Source of the DNA: Pontederia crassipes
Taxonomy: Eukaryota; Streptophyta; Magnoliopsida; Commelinales; Pontederiaceae
Reading direction: 5' to 3'
NCBI GenBank assembly: GCA_030549335.1
Contig: JAUKPH010000022.1
Location: 1,116,001-1,180,000 of the forward strand
DNA: 64,000 nt
The notes beneath the pieces are model-generated. The model saw only the letters and a program-made list of their open reading frames with translations. It was not told the origin of the DNA and did not search any database. Made by a program: the position numbers and the translations under genes. This document shows positions 1-10,750 of the stretch, piece by piece (the first letter of the stretch is position 1; each line of letters begins with the position of its first letter).

Positions 1-17
1 AAGGTTGTAATAAGTAT

Positions 18-30
18 CTATAACTTATAG
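18..30. other. Monomer dyad: CTATAA-N-TTATAG
   Basis: A 13-bp perfect inverted repeat has six-base arms around one central base, and it recurs in nearly every monomer. The three common monomer variants at this place (CTATAACTTATAG, CTATAAATTATAG, CTATAATTTATAG) differ only in the central base, so all keep the arms. Rarer variants break an arm, for example CTACAAC (1203), CGATAAC (1794) and CTTTAAC (4912). Short dyads are common in centromeric satellites. A protein-binding or cruciform role here is only a possibility. Confidence 0.85.
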
Positions 31-41
31 CTTTGAACCTT

Positions 42-57
42 ACTCTAAGGCTCTAAT
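42..57 (+). repeat. Internal degenerate 8-bp direct repeat
   Basis: Two adjacent octamers of the form ACTCTAAG / (A/G)CTCTAAT lie side by side in the monomer. The junction bases are the most polymorphic spot in the family, with variants reading AAGG, AAGA, AATA and AGGA. At about 51360 one octamer has been lost exactly as replication slippage between the two would predict. This suggests an ancient small duplication within the monomer. Confidence 0.75.
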
Positions 58-87
58 CCCCAAGAGCGTTATCTTTGATTGTAACGG

Positions 88-104
88 TTCAACTTCGATT
101 TGAA
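88..104. other. Monomer inverted repeat TTCAA...TTGAA
   Basis: Five-base arms TTCAA and TTGAA are separated by seven bases around the variable CTTCG core and are present in nearly all monomers. The right arm is part of a second small dyad, TTT-G-AAA (ATTT-G-AAAT in the GATT variant). The hairpin would be weak and I attach no function to it. Confidence 0.5.
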
Positions 105-122
105 ATAGAGTTAAAGTTCTAA

Positions 123-128
123 AGATCT
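123..128. other. BglII site conserved in monomers
   Basis: AGATCT occurs once per monomer at this phase in nearly all copies, so the array should yield a 148-bp BglII ladder. Sites are lost where the core reads AGATTT (about 26020, 45683, 48047, 58836) or ATATCT (about 50560, 54394, 57207). AGATCTGTC variants keep the site. Confidence 0.85.
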
Positions 129-1480
129 ATCACCTCTTAGGGCACCTAAAGGTTGTAATTAGTATCTATAACTTATAGCTTTGAACCTTACTCTAAGGTT
201 CTAATCCCTAAGTGCGTTATCTTTGATTGTAACGGTTCAACTTCGGTTTGAAATAGAGTTAAAGTTCTAAAGATCTATAACATCCTAGGACACCCAAAGG
301 TTGTAATAAGTGTCGATAACTTATAGCTTTGAACCTAACTCTTAGACTCTAATCCCCAAGATCGTTATCTTTGATTGTAACGGTTCAACTTCGGTTTGAA
401 ATAGAGTTAAAGGTCTAAAGATCTATCACCTCTTAGGGCACCCAAAGGTTGTAATAAGTATCTATAACTTATAGCTTTGAACCTTACTCTAAGGCTCTAA
501 TCCCCAAGAGCGTTATCTTTGATTGTAACGGTTCAACTTCGGTTTGAAATAGAGTTAAAGTTCTAAAGATCTATCACCTCTTAGGACACCCAAAGGTTGT
601 AATAAATATCTATAACTTATAGCTTTGAACCTTACTCTAAGACTCTAATCCCCAAGAGCGTTATCTTTGATTGTAACGGTTCAACTTCGGTTTGAAATAG
701 ATTTAAAGTTCTAAAGATCTATCACCTCTTAGGGCACCCAAAGGTTGTAATAAGTATCTATAACTTATAGCTTTGAACCTTACTCTAAGGCTCTAATCCC
801 CAAGAGCGTTATCTTTGATTGTGACGGTTCAACTTCGATTTGAAATAGAGTTAATGTTCTAAAGATCTATCACCTCTTAGGGCACCCAAAGGTTGTAATA
901 AGTATCTATAACTTATAGCTTTGAACCTTACTCTAATACTCTAATCCCCAAGAGCGTTATCTTTGATTGTAACAGTTCAACTTCGGTTTGAAATAGAGTT
1001 AAAGTTCTAAAGATCTATCACCTCTTAGGGCACCGAAAGGTTGTAATAAGTATCTATAATTTATAGCTTTGAACCTTACTCTAAGACTCTAATCCCCAAG
1101 AGCGTTATCTTTGATTGTAACGGTTCAACTTCGGTTTGAAATAGAGTTAAAGTTCTAAAGATCTATTACCTCTTAGGGCACCCAAAGGTTGTAATAAGTA
1201 TCTACAACTTATAGCTTTGAACCTTACTCAAAGACTCTAATCCCCAAGAGCGTTATCTTTGATTGTAACGGTTCAATTTCGGTTTGAAATAGAGTTAAAG
1301 TTCTAAAGATCTATCACATCTTAGGGCACACAAAGGTTGTAATAAGTATCTATAACTTATAGCTTTGAACCTTACTCTAATACTCTAATCACCAAGAGCG
1401 TTATCTTTGATTGTAACGGTTCAACTTCGGTTTGAAATAGAGTTAAAGTTCTAAAGATCTATCACCTCTTAGGGCACCCA

Positions 1481-2900
1481 AAGATTGTAATAAGTATCTA
1501 TAACTTATAGCTTTGAACCTTACTCTAAGGCTCTAATCCCCAAGAGCGTTATCTTTGATTGTAACGGTTCAACTTCGATTTGAAATAGAGTTAAAGTTCT
1601 AAAGATCTATCACCTCTTAGGGCACCTAAAGGTTGTAATTAGTATCTATAACTTATAGCTTTGAACCTTACTCTAAGGCTCTAATCCCTAAGTGCGTTAT
1701 CTTTGATTGTAACGGTTCAACTTCGGTTTGAAATAGAGTTAAAGTTCTAAAGATCTATAACATCCTAGGACACCCAAAGGTTGTAATAAGTGTCGATAAC
1801 TTATAGCTTTGAACCTAACTCTTAGACTCTAATCCCTAAGATCGTTATCTTTGATTGTAACGGTTCAACTTCGGTTTGAAATAGAGTTAAAGTTCTAAAG
1901 ATCTATCACCTCTTAGGGCACCCAAAGGTTGTAATAAGTATCTATAACTTATAGCTTTGAACCTTACTCTAAGGCTCTAATCCCCAAGAGCGTTATCTTT
2001 GATTGTAACGGTTCAACTTCGGTTTGAAATAGAGTTAAAGTTCTAAAGATCTATCACCTCTTAGGACACCCAAAGGTTGTAATAAATATCTATAACTTAT
2101 AGCTTTGAACCTTACTCTAAGACTCTAATCCCCAAGAGCGTTATCTTTGATTGTAACGGTTCAACTTCGGTTTGAAATAGATTTAAAGTTCTAAAGATCT
2201 ATCACCTCTTAGGGCACCCAAAGGTTGTAATAAGTATCTATAACTTATAGCTTTGAACCTTACTCTAAGGCTCTAATCCCCAAGAGCGTTATCTTTGATT
2301 GTGACGGTTCAACTTCGATTTGAAATAGAGTTAATGTTCTAAAGATCTATCACCTCTTAGGGCACCCAAAGGTTGTAATAAGTATCTATAACTTATAGCT
2401 TTGAACCTAACTCTAGGACTCTAATCCCCAAGAGCGTTATCTTTGATTGTAACGGTTCAACTTCGGTTTGAAATAGAGTTAAAGTTCTAAAGATCTATCA
2501 CCTCTTAGGGCACCGAAAGGTTGTAATAAGTATCTATAATTTATAGCTTTGAACCTTACTCTAAGACTCTAATCCCCAAGAGCGTTATCTTTGATTGTAA
2601 CGGTTCAAGTTCGGTTTGAAATAGAGTTAAAGTTCTAAAGATCTATTACCTCTTAGGGCACCCAAAGGTTGTAATAAGTATCTACAACTTATAGCTTTGA
2701 ACCTTACTCAAAGACTCTAATCCCCAAGAGCGTTATCTTTGATTGTAACGGTTCAATTTCGGTTTGAAATAGAGTTAAAGTTCTAAAGATCTATCACATC
2801 TTAGGGCACCCAAAGGTTGTAATAAGTATCTATAACTTATAGCTTTGAACCTTACTCTAATACTCTAATCACCAAGAGCGTTATCTTTGATTGTAATGGT
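1481..2900 (+). repeat. 10-monomer higher-order repeat, copy 2
   Basis: This is the second copy of the 1480-bp HOR. It departs from copy 1 at about 2405-2420 (CTAACTCTAGGACT where copy 1 has CTTACTCTAATACT) and ends in similarity near 2895, where the TAATGGTTCTAC variant replaces TAACGGTTCAAC. Those changed positions belong to the following 4-mer, so the end of this copy was overwritten by, or recombined with, a neighbouring HOR type. Confidence 0.82.
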
Positions 2901-3586
2901 TCTACTTCGGTTTGAAATAGAGTTAAAGTTCTAAAGATCTATCACCTCCTAGGACAACCAAAGGTTGTAATAAGTGTCTATAACTTATAGCTTTGAACCT
3001 AACTCTAGGACTCTAATCCCCAAGAGCGTTATCTTTGATTGTAACGGTTCAACTTCGGTTTGAAATAGAGTTAAAGTTCTAAAGATCTATCACCTCTTAG
3101 GGCACCGAAAGGTTGTAATAAGTATCTATAATTTATAGCTTTGAACCTTACTCTAAGACTCTAATCCCCAAGAGCGTTATCTTTGATTGTAACGGTTCAA
3201 CTTCGGTTTGAAATAGAGTTAAAGTTCTAAAGATCTATTACCTCTTAGGGCACCCAAAGGTTGTAATAAGTATCTACAACTTATAGTTTTGAACCTTACT
3301 CAAAGACTCTAATCCCCAAGAGCGTTATCTTTGATTGTAACGGTTCAATTTCGGTTTGAAATAGAGTTAAAGTTCTAAAGATCTATCACATCTTAGGGCA
3401 CCCAAAGGTTGTAATAAGTATCTATAACTTATTGCTTTGAACCTTACTCTAATACTCTAATCACCAAGAGCGTTATCTTTGATTGTAATGGTTCTACTTC
3501 GGTTTGAAATAGAGTTAAAGTTCTAAAGATCTATCACCTCCTAGGACAACCAAAGGTTGTAATAAGTGTCTATAACTTATAGCTTT
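2403..3586 (+). repeat. Tandem 4-monomer (592-bp) repeat, two copies
   Basis: Two adjacent 592-bp blocks (about 2403-2994 and 2995-3586) share the order CTAACTCTAGGACT, CGAAAGG, ATTACCTC, CTACAAC with CTCAAAGAC, then AATCACC with TAATGGTTCTAC. The second block has private changes: TAGTTTTGAA near 3286, where the first reads TAGCTTTGAA, and ATTGCTTTG near 3431. This is a recent local four-monomer duplication nested in the larger array. It also appears in the 11.5-kb duplicate at about 13947-15130. Confidence 0.82.
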
Positions 3587-6310
3587 GAACCTAACTCTAG
3601 GACTCTAATCCCCAAGAGCGTTATCTTTGATTGTAACGGTTCAACTTCGGTTTGAAATAGAGTTAAAGTTCTAAAGATCTATCACCTTTTAGGGCACCCA
3701 AAGGTTGTAATAAATATCTATAACTTATAGCTTTGAACCTTACTCTAAGACTCTAATCCCCAAGAGCGTTATCTTTGATTGTAACGGTTCAACTTCGGTT
3801 TGAAATAGATTTAAAGTTCTAAAGATCTATCACCTCTTAGGGCACCCAAAGGTTGTAATAAGTATCTATAACTTATAGCTTTGAACCTTACTCTAAGGCT
3901 CTAATCCCCAAGAGCGTTATCTTTGATTGTGACGGTTCAACTTCGATTTGAAATAGAGTTAATGTTCTAAAGATCTATCACCTCTTAGGGCACCCAAAGG
4001 TTGTAATAAGTATCTATAACTTATAGCTTTGAACCTTACTCTAATACTCTAATCCCCAAGAGCGTTATCTTTGATTGTAACGGTTCAACTTCGGTTTGAA
4101 ATAGAGTTAAAGTTCTAAAGATCTATCACCTCTTAGGGCACCGAAAGGTTGTAATAAGTATCTATAATTTATAGCTTTGAACCTTACTCTAAGACTCTAA
4201 TCCCCAAGAGCGTTATCTTTGATTGTAACGGTTCAACTTCGGTTTGAAATAGAGTTAAAGTTCTAAAGATCTATTACCTCTTAGGGCACCCCAAAGGTTG
4301 TAATAAGTATCTACAACTTATAGCTTTGAACCTTACTCAAAGACTCTAATCCCCAAGAGCGTTATCTTTGATTGTAACGGTTCAATTTCGGTTTGAAATA
4401 GAGTTAAAGTTCTAAAGATCTATCACATCTTAGGGCACCCAAAGGTTGTAATAAGTATCTATAACTTATAGCTTTGAACCTTACTCTAATACTCTAATCA
4501 CCAAGAGCGTTATCTTTGATTGTAATGGTTCTACTTCGGTTTGAAATAGAGTTAAAGTTCTAAAGATCTATCACCTCCTAGGACAACCAAAGGTTGTAAT
4601 AAGTGTCTATAACTTCTAGCTTTGAACCTAACTCTAGGACTCTAATCCCCAAGAGCGTTATCTTTGATTGTAACGGTTCAACTTCGGTTTGAAATAGAGT
4701 TAAAGTTCTAAAGATCTATCACCTTTTAGGGCACCCAAAGGTTGTAATAAGTATCTATAAATTATAGCTTTGAACCTTACTCTAAGGCTCTAATCCCCAA
4801 GAGCGTTATCTTTGATTGTAACGGTTCAACTTCGGTTTGAAATAGAGTTAAAGTTCTAAAGATCTATCACCTCTTAGGACACCCAAAGGTTGTAATAAAT
4901 ATCTTTAACTTATAGCTTTGAACCTTACTCTAAGACTCTAATCCCCAAGAGCGTTATCTTTGATTGTAACGGTTCAACTTCGGTTTGAAATAGAGTTAAA
5001 GTTCTAAAGATCTATCACCTCTTAGGGCACCCAAAGGTTGTAATAAGTATCTATAACTTATAGCTTTGAACCTTACTCTAAGGCTCTAATCCCCAAGAGC
5101 GTTATCTTTGATTGTAACGGTTCAACTTCGATTTGAAATAGAGTTAAAGTTCTAAAGATCTATCACCTCTTAGGGCACCTAAAGGTTGTAATTAGTATCT
5201 ATAACTTATAGCTTTGAACCTTACTCTAAGGCTCTAATCCCCAAGATCGTTATCTTTGATTGTAACGGTTCAACTTCGGTTTGAAATAGAGTTAAAGTTC
5301 TAAAGATCTGTCACCTCTTAGGGCACCGAAAGGTTGTAATAAGTATCTATAACTTATAGCTTTGAACCTTACTCTAAGGCTCTAATCCCCAATAGCGTTA
5401 TCTTTGATTGTAACGGTTCAACTTCGGTTTGAAATAGAGTTAAAGTTCTAAAGATCTATCACATCTTAGGGCACCCAAAGGTTGTAATAAGTATCTATAA
5501 CTTATAGCTTTGAACCTTACTCTAATACTCTAATCCCCAAGAGCGTTATCTTTGATTGTAACGATTCTACTTCGGTTTGAAATAGAGTTAAAGTTCTAAA
5601 GATCTATCACCTCCTGGGACACCCAAAGGTTGTAATAAGTGTCTATAACTTATAGCTTTGAACCTAACTCTAGGACTCTAATCCCCAAGAGCGTTATCTT
5701 TGATTGTAACGGTTCAACTTCTGTTTGAAATAGAGTTAAAGTTCTAAAGATCTATCACCTCTTAGGGCACCCAAAGGTTGTAATAAGTATCTATAAATTA
5801 TAGCTTTGAACCTTACTCTAAGACTCTAATCCCCAAGAGCGTTATCTTTGATTGTAACGGTTCAACTTCGGTTTGAAATAGAGTTAAAGTTCTAAAGATC
5901 TATCACCTCTTAGGGCACCCAAAGGTTGTAATAAGTATCTATAAATTATAGCTTTGAACCTTACTCTAATACTCTAATCCCCAAGAGCGTTATCTTTGAT
6001 TGTAACGGTTCAACTTCGGTTTGAAATAGAGTTAAAGTTCTAAAGATCTATCACCTCTTAGGACACCCAAAGGTTGTAATAAATATCTACAACTTATAGC
6101 TTTGAACCTTACTCTAAGACTCTAATCCCCAAGAGCGTTATCTTTGATTGTAACGGTTCAACTTCCATTTGAAATAGAGTTAAAGTTCTAAAGATCTATC
6201 ACCTCTTAGGGCACCCAAAGGTTGTAATAAGTATCTATAACTTATAGCTTTAAACCTTACCCTAATACTCTAATCACCAAGAGCGTTATCTTTGATTGTA
6301 ACGGTTCTAC

Positions 6311-8530
6311 TTCGGTTTGAAATAGAGTTAAAGTTCTAAAGATCTATCACATCTTAGGGCACCCAAAGGTTGTAATAAGTATCTATAACTTATAGCTTTG
6401 AACCTTACTCTAATACTCTAATCACCAAGAGCGTTATCTTTGATTGTAATGGTTCTACTTCGGTTTGAAATAGAGTTAAAGTTCTAAAGATCTATCACCT
6501 CCTAGGACAACCAAAGGTTGTAATAAGTGTCTATAACTTATAGCTTTGAACCTAACTCTAGGACTCTAATCCCCAAGAGCGTTATCTTTGATTGTAACGG
6601 TTCAACTTCGGTTTGAAATAGAGTTAAAGTTCTAAAGATCTATCACCTCTTAGGGCACCCAAAGGTTGTAATAAGTATCTATAAATTATAGCTTTGAACC
6701 TTACTCTAATACTCTAATCCCCAAGAGCGTTATCTTTGATTCTAACGGTTCAACTTCGGTTTGAAATAGAGTTAAAGTTCTAAAGATCTATCACCTCTTA
6801 GGACACCCAAAGGTTGTAATAAATATCTATAACTTATAGCTTTGAACCTTACTCTAAGACTCTAATCCCCAAGAGCGTTATCTTTGATTGTAACGGTTCA
6901 ACTTCGGTTTGAAATAGAGTTAAAGTTCTAAAGATCTATCACCTCTTAGGGCACCCAAAGGTTGTAATAAGTATCTATAACTTATAGCTTTGAACCTTAC
7001 TCTAAGGCTCTAATCCCCAAGAGCGTTATCTTTGATTGTAACGGTTCAACTTCGATTTGAAATAGGGTTAAAGTTCTAAAGATCTATCACCTCCTAGGAC
7101 AACCAAAGGTTGTAATAAGTGTCTATAACTTATAGCTTTGAACCTAACTCTAAGACTCTAATCCCCAAGATCGTTATCTTTGATTGTAACGGTTCAACTT
7201 CGGTTTGAAATAGAGTTAAAGTTCTAAAGATCTATCACCTCTTAGGGCACCCAAAGGTTTTAATAAGTATCTATAACTTATAGCTTTGAACCTTACTCTA
7301 AGGCTCTAATCCCCAAGAGCGTTATCTTTGATTGTAACGGTTCAACTTCGGTTTGAAATAGAGTTAAAGTTCTAAAGATCTATCACCTCTTAGGACACCC
7401 AAAGGTTGTAATAAATATCTATAACTTATACCTTTGAACCTTACTCTAAGACTCTAATCCCCAAGAGCGTTATCTTTGATTGTAACGGTTCAACTTCGGT
7501 TTGAAATAGAGTTAAAGTTCTAAAGATCTATCACCTCTTAGGGCACCCAAAGGTTGTAATAAGTATCTATAACTTATAGCTTTGAACCTTACTCTAAGGC
7601 TCTAATCCTCAAGAGCGTTATCTTTGATTGTGACGGTTCAACTTCGGTTTGAAATAGAGTTAAAGTTCTAAAGATCTATCACCTCTTAGGGCACCCAAAG
7701 GTTGTAATAAGTATCTATAACTTATAGCTTTGAACCTTACTCTAAGGCTCTAATCCCCAAGAGCGTTATCTTTGATTGTAACGGTTCAACTTCGGTTTGA
7801 AATAGAGTTAAAGTTCTAAAGATCTATCACCTCTTAGGACACCCAAAGGTTGTAATAAATATCTATAACTTATAGCTTTGAACCTTACTCTAAGACTCTA
7901 ATCCCCAAGAGCGTTATCTTTGATTGTAACGGTTCAACTTCGGTTTGAAATAGATTTAAAGTTCTAAAGATCTATCACCTCCTAGGGCACCCAAAGGTTG
8001 TAATATGTATCTATAACTTATAGCTTTGAACCTTACTCTAAGGCTCTAATCCCCAAGAGCGTTATCTTTGATTGTGACGGTTCAACTTCGATTTGAAATA
8101 GAGTTAATGTTCTAAAGATCTATCACCTCTTAGGGCACCCAAAGGTTGTAATAAGTATCTATAACTTATAGCTTTGAACCTTACTCTAATACTCTAATCC
8201 CCAAGAGCGTTATCTTTGATTGTAACGGTTCAACTTCGGTTTGAAATAGAGTTAAAGTTCTAAAGATCTATCACCTCTTAGGGCACCGAAAGGTTGTAAT
8301 AAGTATCTATAATTTATAGCTTTGAACCTTACTCTAAGACTCTAATCCCCAAGAGCGTTATCTTTGATTGTAACGGTTCAACTTCGGTTTGAAATAGAGT
8401 TAAAGTTCTAAAGATCTATTACCTCTTAGGGCACCCAAAGGTTGTAATAAGTATCTACAACTTATAGCTTTGAACCTTACTCAAAGACTCTAATCCCCAA
8501 GAGCGTTATCTTTGATTGTAACGGTTCAAT
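6311..8530 (+). repeat. 15-monomer (2220-bp) HOR, copy 1
   Basis: Fifteen monomers repeat at +2220 bp. Markers are GATTCTAACGG (about 6738 and 8958), GAAATAGGG (about 7067 and 9287), GGTTTTAATAAG (7257 and 9477), TTATACCTTTG (about 7428 and 9648) and AATCACC (6420 and 8640). Copy-specific differences are AATATGTAT near 8002 versus AATAAGTAT near 10222, and CCTC near 7607 versus CTTC near 9827. The duplicate in copy B lies at about 17855-20074. Confidence 0.87.
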
Positions 8531-10750
8531 TTCGGTTTGAAATAGAGTTAAAGTTCTAAAGATCTATCACATCTTAGGGCACCCAAAGGTTGTAATAAGT
8601 ATCTATAACTTATAGCTTTGAACCTTACTCTAATACTCTAATCACCAAGAGCGTTATCTTTGATTGTAATGGTTCTACTTCGGTTTGAAATAGAGTTAAA
8701 GTTCTAAAGATCTATCACCTCATAGGACAACCAAAGGTTGTAATAAGTGTCTATAACTTATAGCTTTGAACCTAACTTTAGGACTCTAATCCCCAAGAGC
8801 GTTATCTTTGATTGTAACGGTTCAACTTCGGTTTGAAATAGAGTTAAAGTTCTAAAGATCTATCACCTCTTAGGGCACCCAAAGGTTGTAATAAGTATCT
8901 ATAAATTATAGCTTTGAACCTTACTCTAATACTCTAATCCCCAAGAGCGTTATCTTTGATTCTAACGGTTCAACTTCGGTTTGAAATAGAGTTAAAGTTC
9001 TAAAGATCTATCACCTCTTAGGACACCCAAAGGTTGTAATAAATATCTATAACTTATAGCTTTGAACCTTACTCTAAGACTCTAATCCCCAAGAGCGTTA
9101 TCTTTGATTGTAACGGTTCAACTTCGGTTTGAAATAGAGTTAAAGTTCTAAAGATCTATCACCTCTTAGGGCACCCAAAGGTTGTAATAAGTATCTATAA
9201 CTTATAGCTTTGAACCTTACTCTAAGGCTCTAATCCCCAAGAGCGTTATCTTTGATTGTAACGGTTCAACTTCGATTTGAAATAGGGTTAAAGTTCTAAA
9301 GATCTATCACCTCCTAGGACAACCAAAGGTTGTAATAAGTGTCTATAACTTATAGCTTTGAACCTAACTCTAAGACTCTAATCCCCAAGATCGTTATCTT
9401 TGATTGTAACGGTTCAACTTCGGTTTGAAATAGAGTTAAAGTTCTAAAGATCTATCACCTCTTAGGGCACCCAAAGGTTTTAATAAGTATCTATAACTTA
9501 TAGCTTTGAACCTTACTCTAAGGCTCTAATCCCCAAGAGCGTTATCTTTGATTGTAACGGTTCAACTTCGGTTTGAAATAGAGTTAAAGTTCTAAAGATC
9601 TATCACCTCTTAGGACACCCAAAGGTTGTAATAAATATCTATAACTTATACCTTTGAACCTTACTCTAAGACTCTAATCCCCAAGAGCGTTATCTTTGAT
9701 TGTAACGGTTCAACTTCGGTTTGAAATAGAGTTAAAGTTCTAAAGATCTATCACCTCTTAGGGCACCCAAAGGTTGTAATAAGTATCTATAACTTATAGC
9801 TTTGAACCTTACTCTAAGGCTCTAATCTTCAAGAGCGTTATCTTTGATTGTGACGGTTCAACTTCGGTTTGAAATAGAGTTAAAGTTCTAAAGATCTATC
9901 ACCTCTTAGGGCACCCAAAGGTTGTAATAAGTATCTATAACTTATAGCTTTGAACCTTACTCTAAGGCTCTAATCCCCAAGAGCGTTATCTTTGATTGTA
10001 ACGGTTCAACTTCGGTTTGAAATAGAGTTAAAGTTCTAAAGATCTATCACCTCTTAGGACACCCAAAGGTTGTAATAAATATCTATAACTTATAGCTTTG
10101 AACCTTACTCTAAGACTCTAATCCCCAAGAGCGTTATCTTTGATTGTAACGGTTCAACTTCGGTTTGAAATAGATTTAAAGTTCTAAAGATCTATCACCT
10201 CCTAGGGCACCCAAAGGTTGTAATAAGTATCTATAACTTATAGCTTTGAACCTTACTCTAAGGCTCTAATCCCCAAGAGCGTTATCTTTGATTGTGACGG
10301 TTCAACTTCGATTTGAAATAGAGTTAATGTTCTAAAGATCTATCACCTCTTAGGGCACCCAAAGGTTGTAATAAGTATCTATAACTTATAGCTTTGAACC
10401 TTACTCTAATACTCTAATCCCCAAGAGCGTTATCTTTGATTGTAACGGTTCAACTTCGGTTTGAAATAGAGTTAAAGTTCTAAAGATCTATCACCTCTTA
10501 GGGCACCGAAAGGTTGTAATAAGTATCTATAATTTATAGCTTTGAACCTTACTCTAAGTCTCTAATCCCCAAGAGCGTTATCTTTGATTGTAACGGTTCA
10601 ACTTCGGTTTGAAATAGAGTTAAAGTTCTAAAGATCTATTACCTCTTAGGGCACCCAAAGGTTGTAATAAGTATCTACAACTTATAGCTTTGAACCTTAC
10701 TCAAAGACTCTAATCCCCAAGAGCGTTATCTTTGATTGTAACGGTTCAAT
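8531..10750 (+). repeat. 15-monomer (2220-bp) HOR, copy 2
   Basis: This second 15-mer unit adjoins the first directly. Homology to the start of the unit continues past its end to about 11098, giving roughly 2.2 copies. It differs from copy 1 at a handful of sites, including CTCATAGG near 8720 and CTAACTTTAGG near 8775 at its left end. Its counterpart in copy B is at about 20075-22294. Confidence 0.85.

Larger units (their letters stand above)
1..148 (+). repeat. Representative satellite monomer (first in window)
   Basis: This is a complete 148-bp monomer with 52 G or C bases (35%). Its length is close to the 147 bp wrapped by a nucleosome core, as in many plant centromeric satellites that occur in the 150-180 bp range. 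Landmarks in order are the AAGGTTGTAATA start, a dyad at 18-30, paired CTCTAA octamers at 42-57, CAAGAGCG at 61-68, the segment GTAACGGTTCAACTTC at 81-96, ATTTGAAAT at 98-106, AGATCT at 123-128 and the C-rich CACCTCTTAGGGCACC near the end. This copy carries the less common CTTCGATT variant at 93-100, where most monomers have CTTCGGTT. The start point is arbitrary because the repeat is circularly permutable. Confidence 0.95.
1..1480 (+). repeat. 10-monomer higher-order repeat, copy 1
   Basis: Ten monomers whose ordered variants recur at +1480 bp. Shared markers include GTAATTAG (about 156 and 1636), the pair ATAACATCC plus GTGTCGATAAC (about 277-310 and 1757-1790), CGAAAGG (about 1033 and 2513) and CTCAAAGAC (about 1228 and 2708). 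Within each copy, neighbouring monomers differ at several positions while monomers ten apart are nearly identical, which defines a higher-order repeat. The left limit is the window edge, so the true start is unknown. Confidence 0.88.

Noticed and set aside
18-30. TATA-box promoter in every monomer
   Set aside because: TATAA is part of the AT-rich dyad. No start site, reading frame or other promoter signal supports a gene, although satellite transcription cannot be excluded.
28-98. Pol III A-box / B-box pair suggesting a tRNA or SINE origin
   Set aside because: GGTTCAACTTC resembles a B box with a mismatch, but TAGCTTTGAAC fails two A-box positions and no tRNA fold is evident.
81-106. CENP-B box-like motif around CTTCGGTTTGAAATAG
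   Set aside because: TTCG is present but the A and CGGG core positions of the box do not match, and plants generally lack a CENP-B box system.
131-146. Telomere-like TTAGGG / TTTTAGGG within monomers
   Set aside because: CTCTTAGGGCACC (or CTTTTAGGGCACC) occurs once per monomer, not as a tandem TTTAGGG run, so it is not an interstitial telomere.
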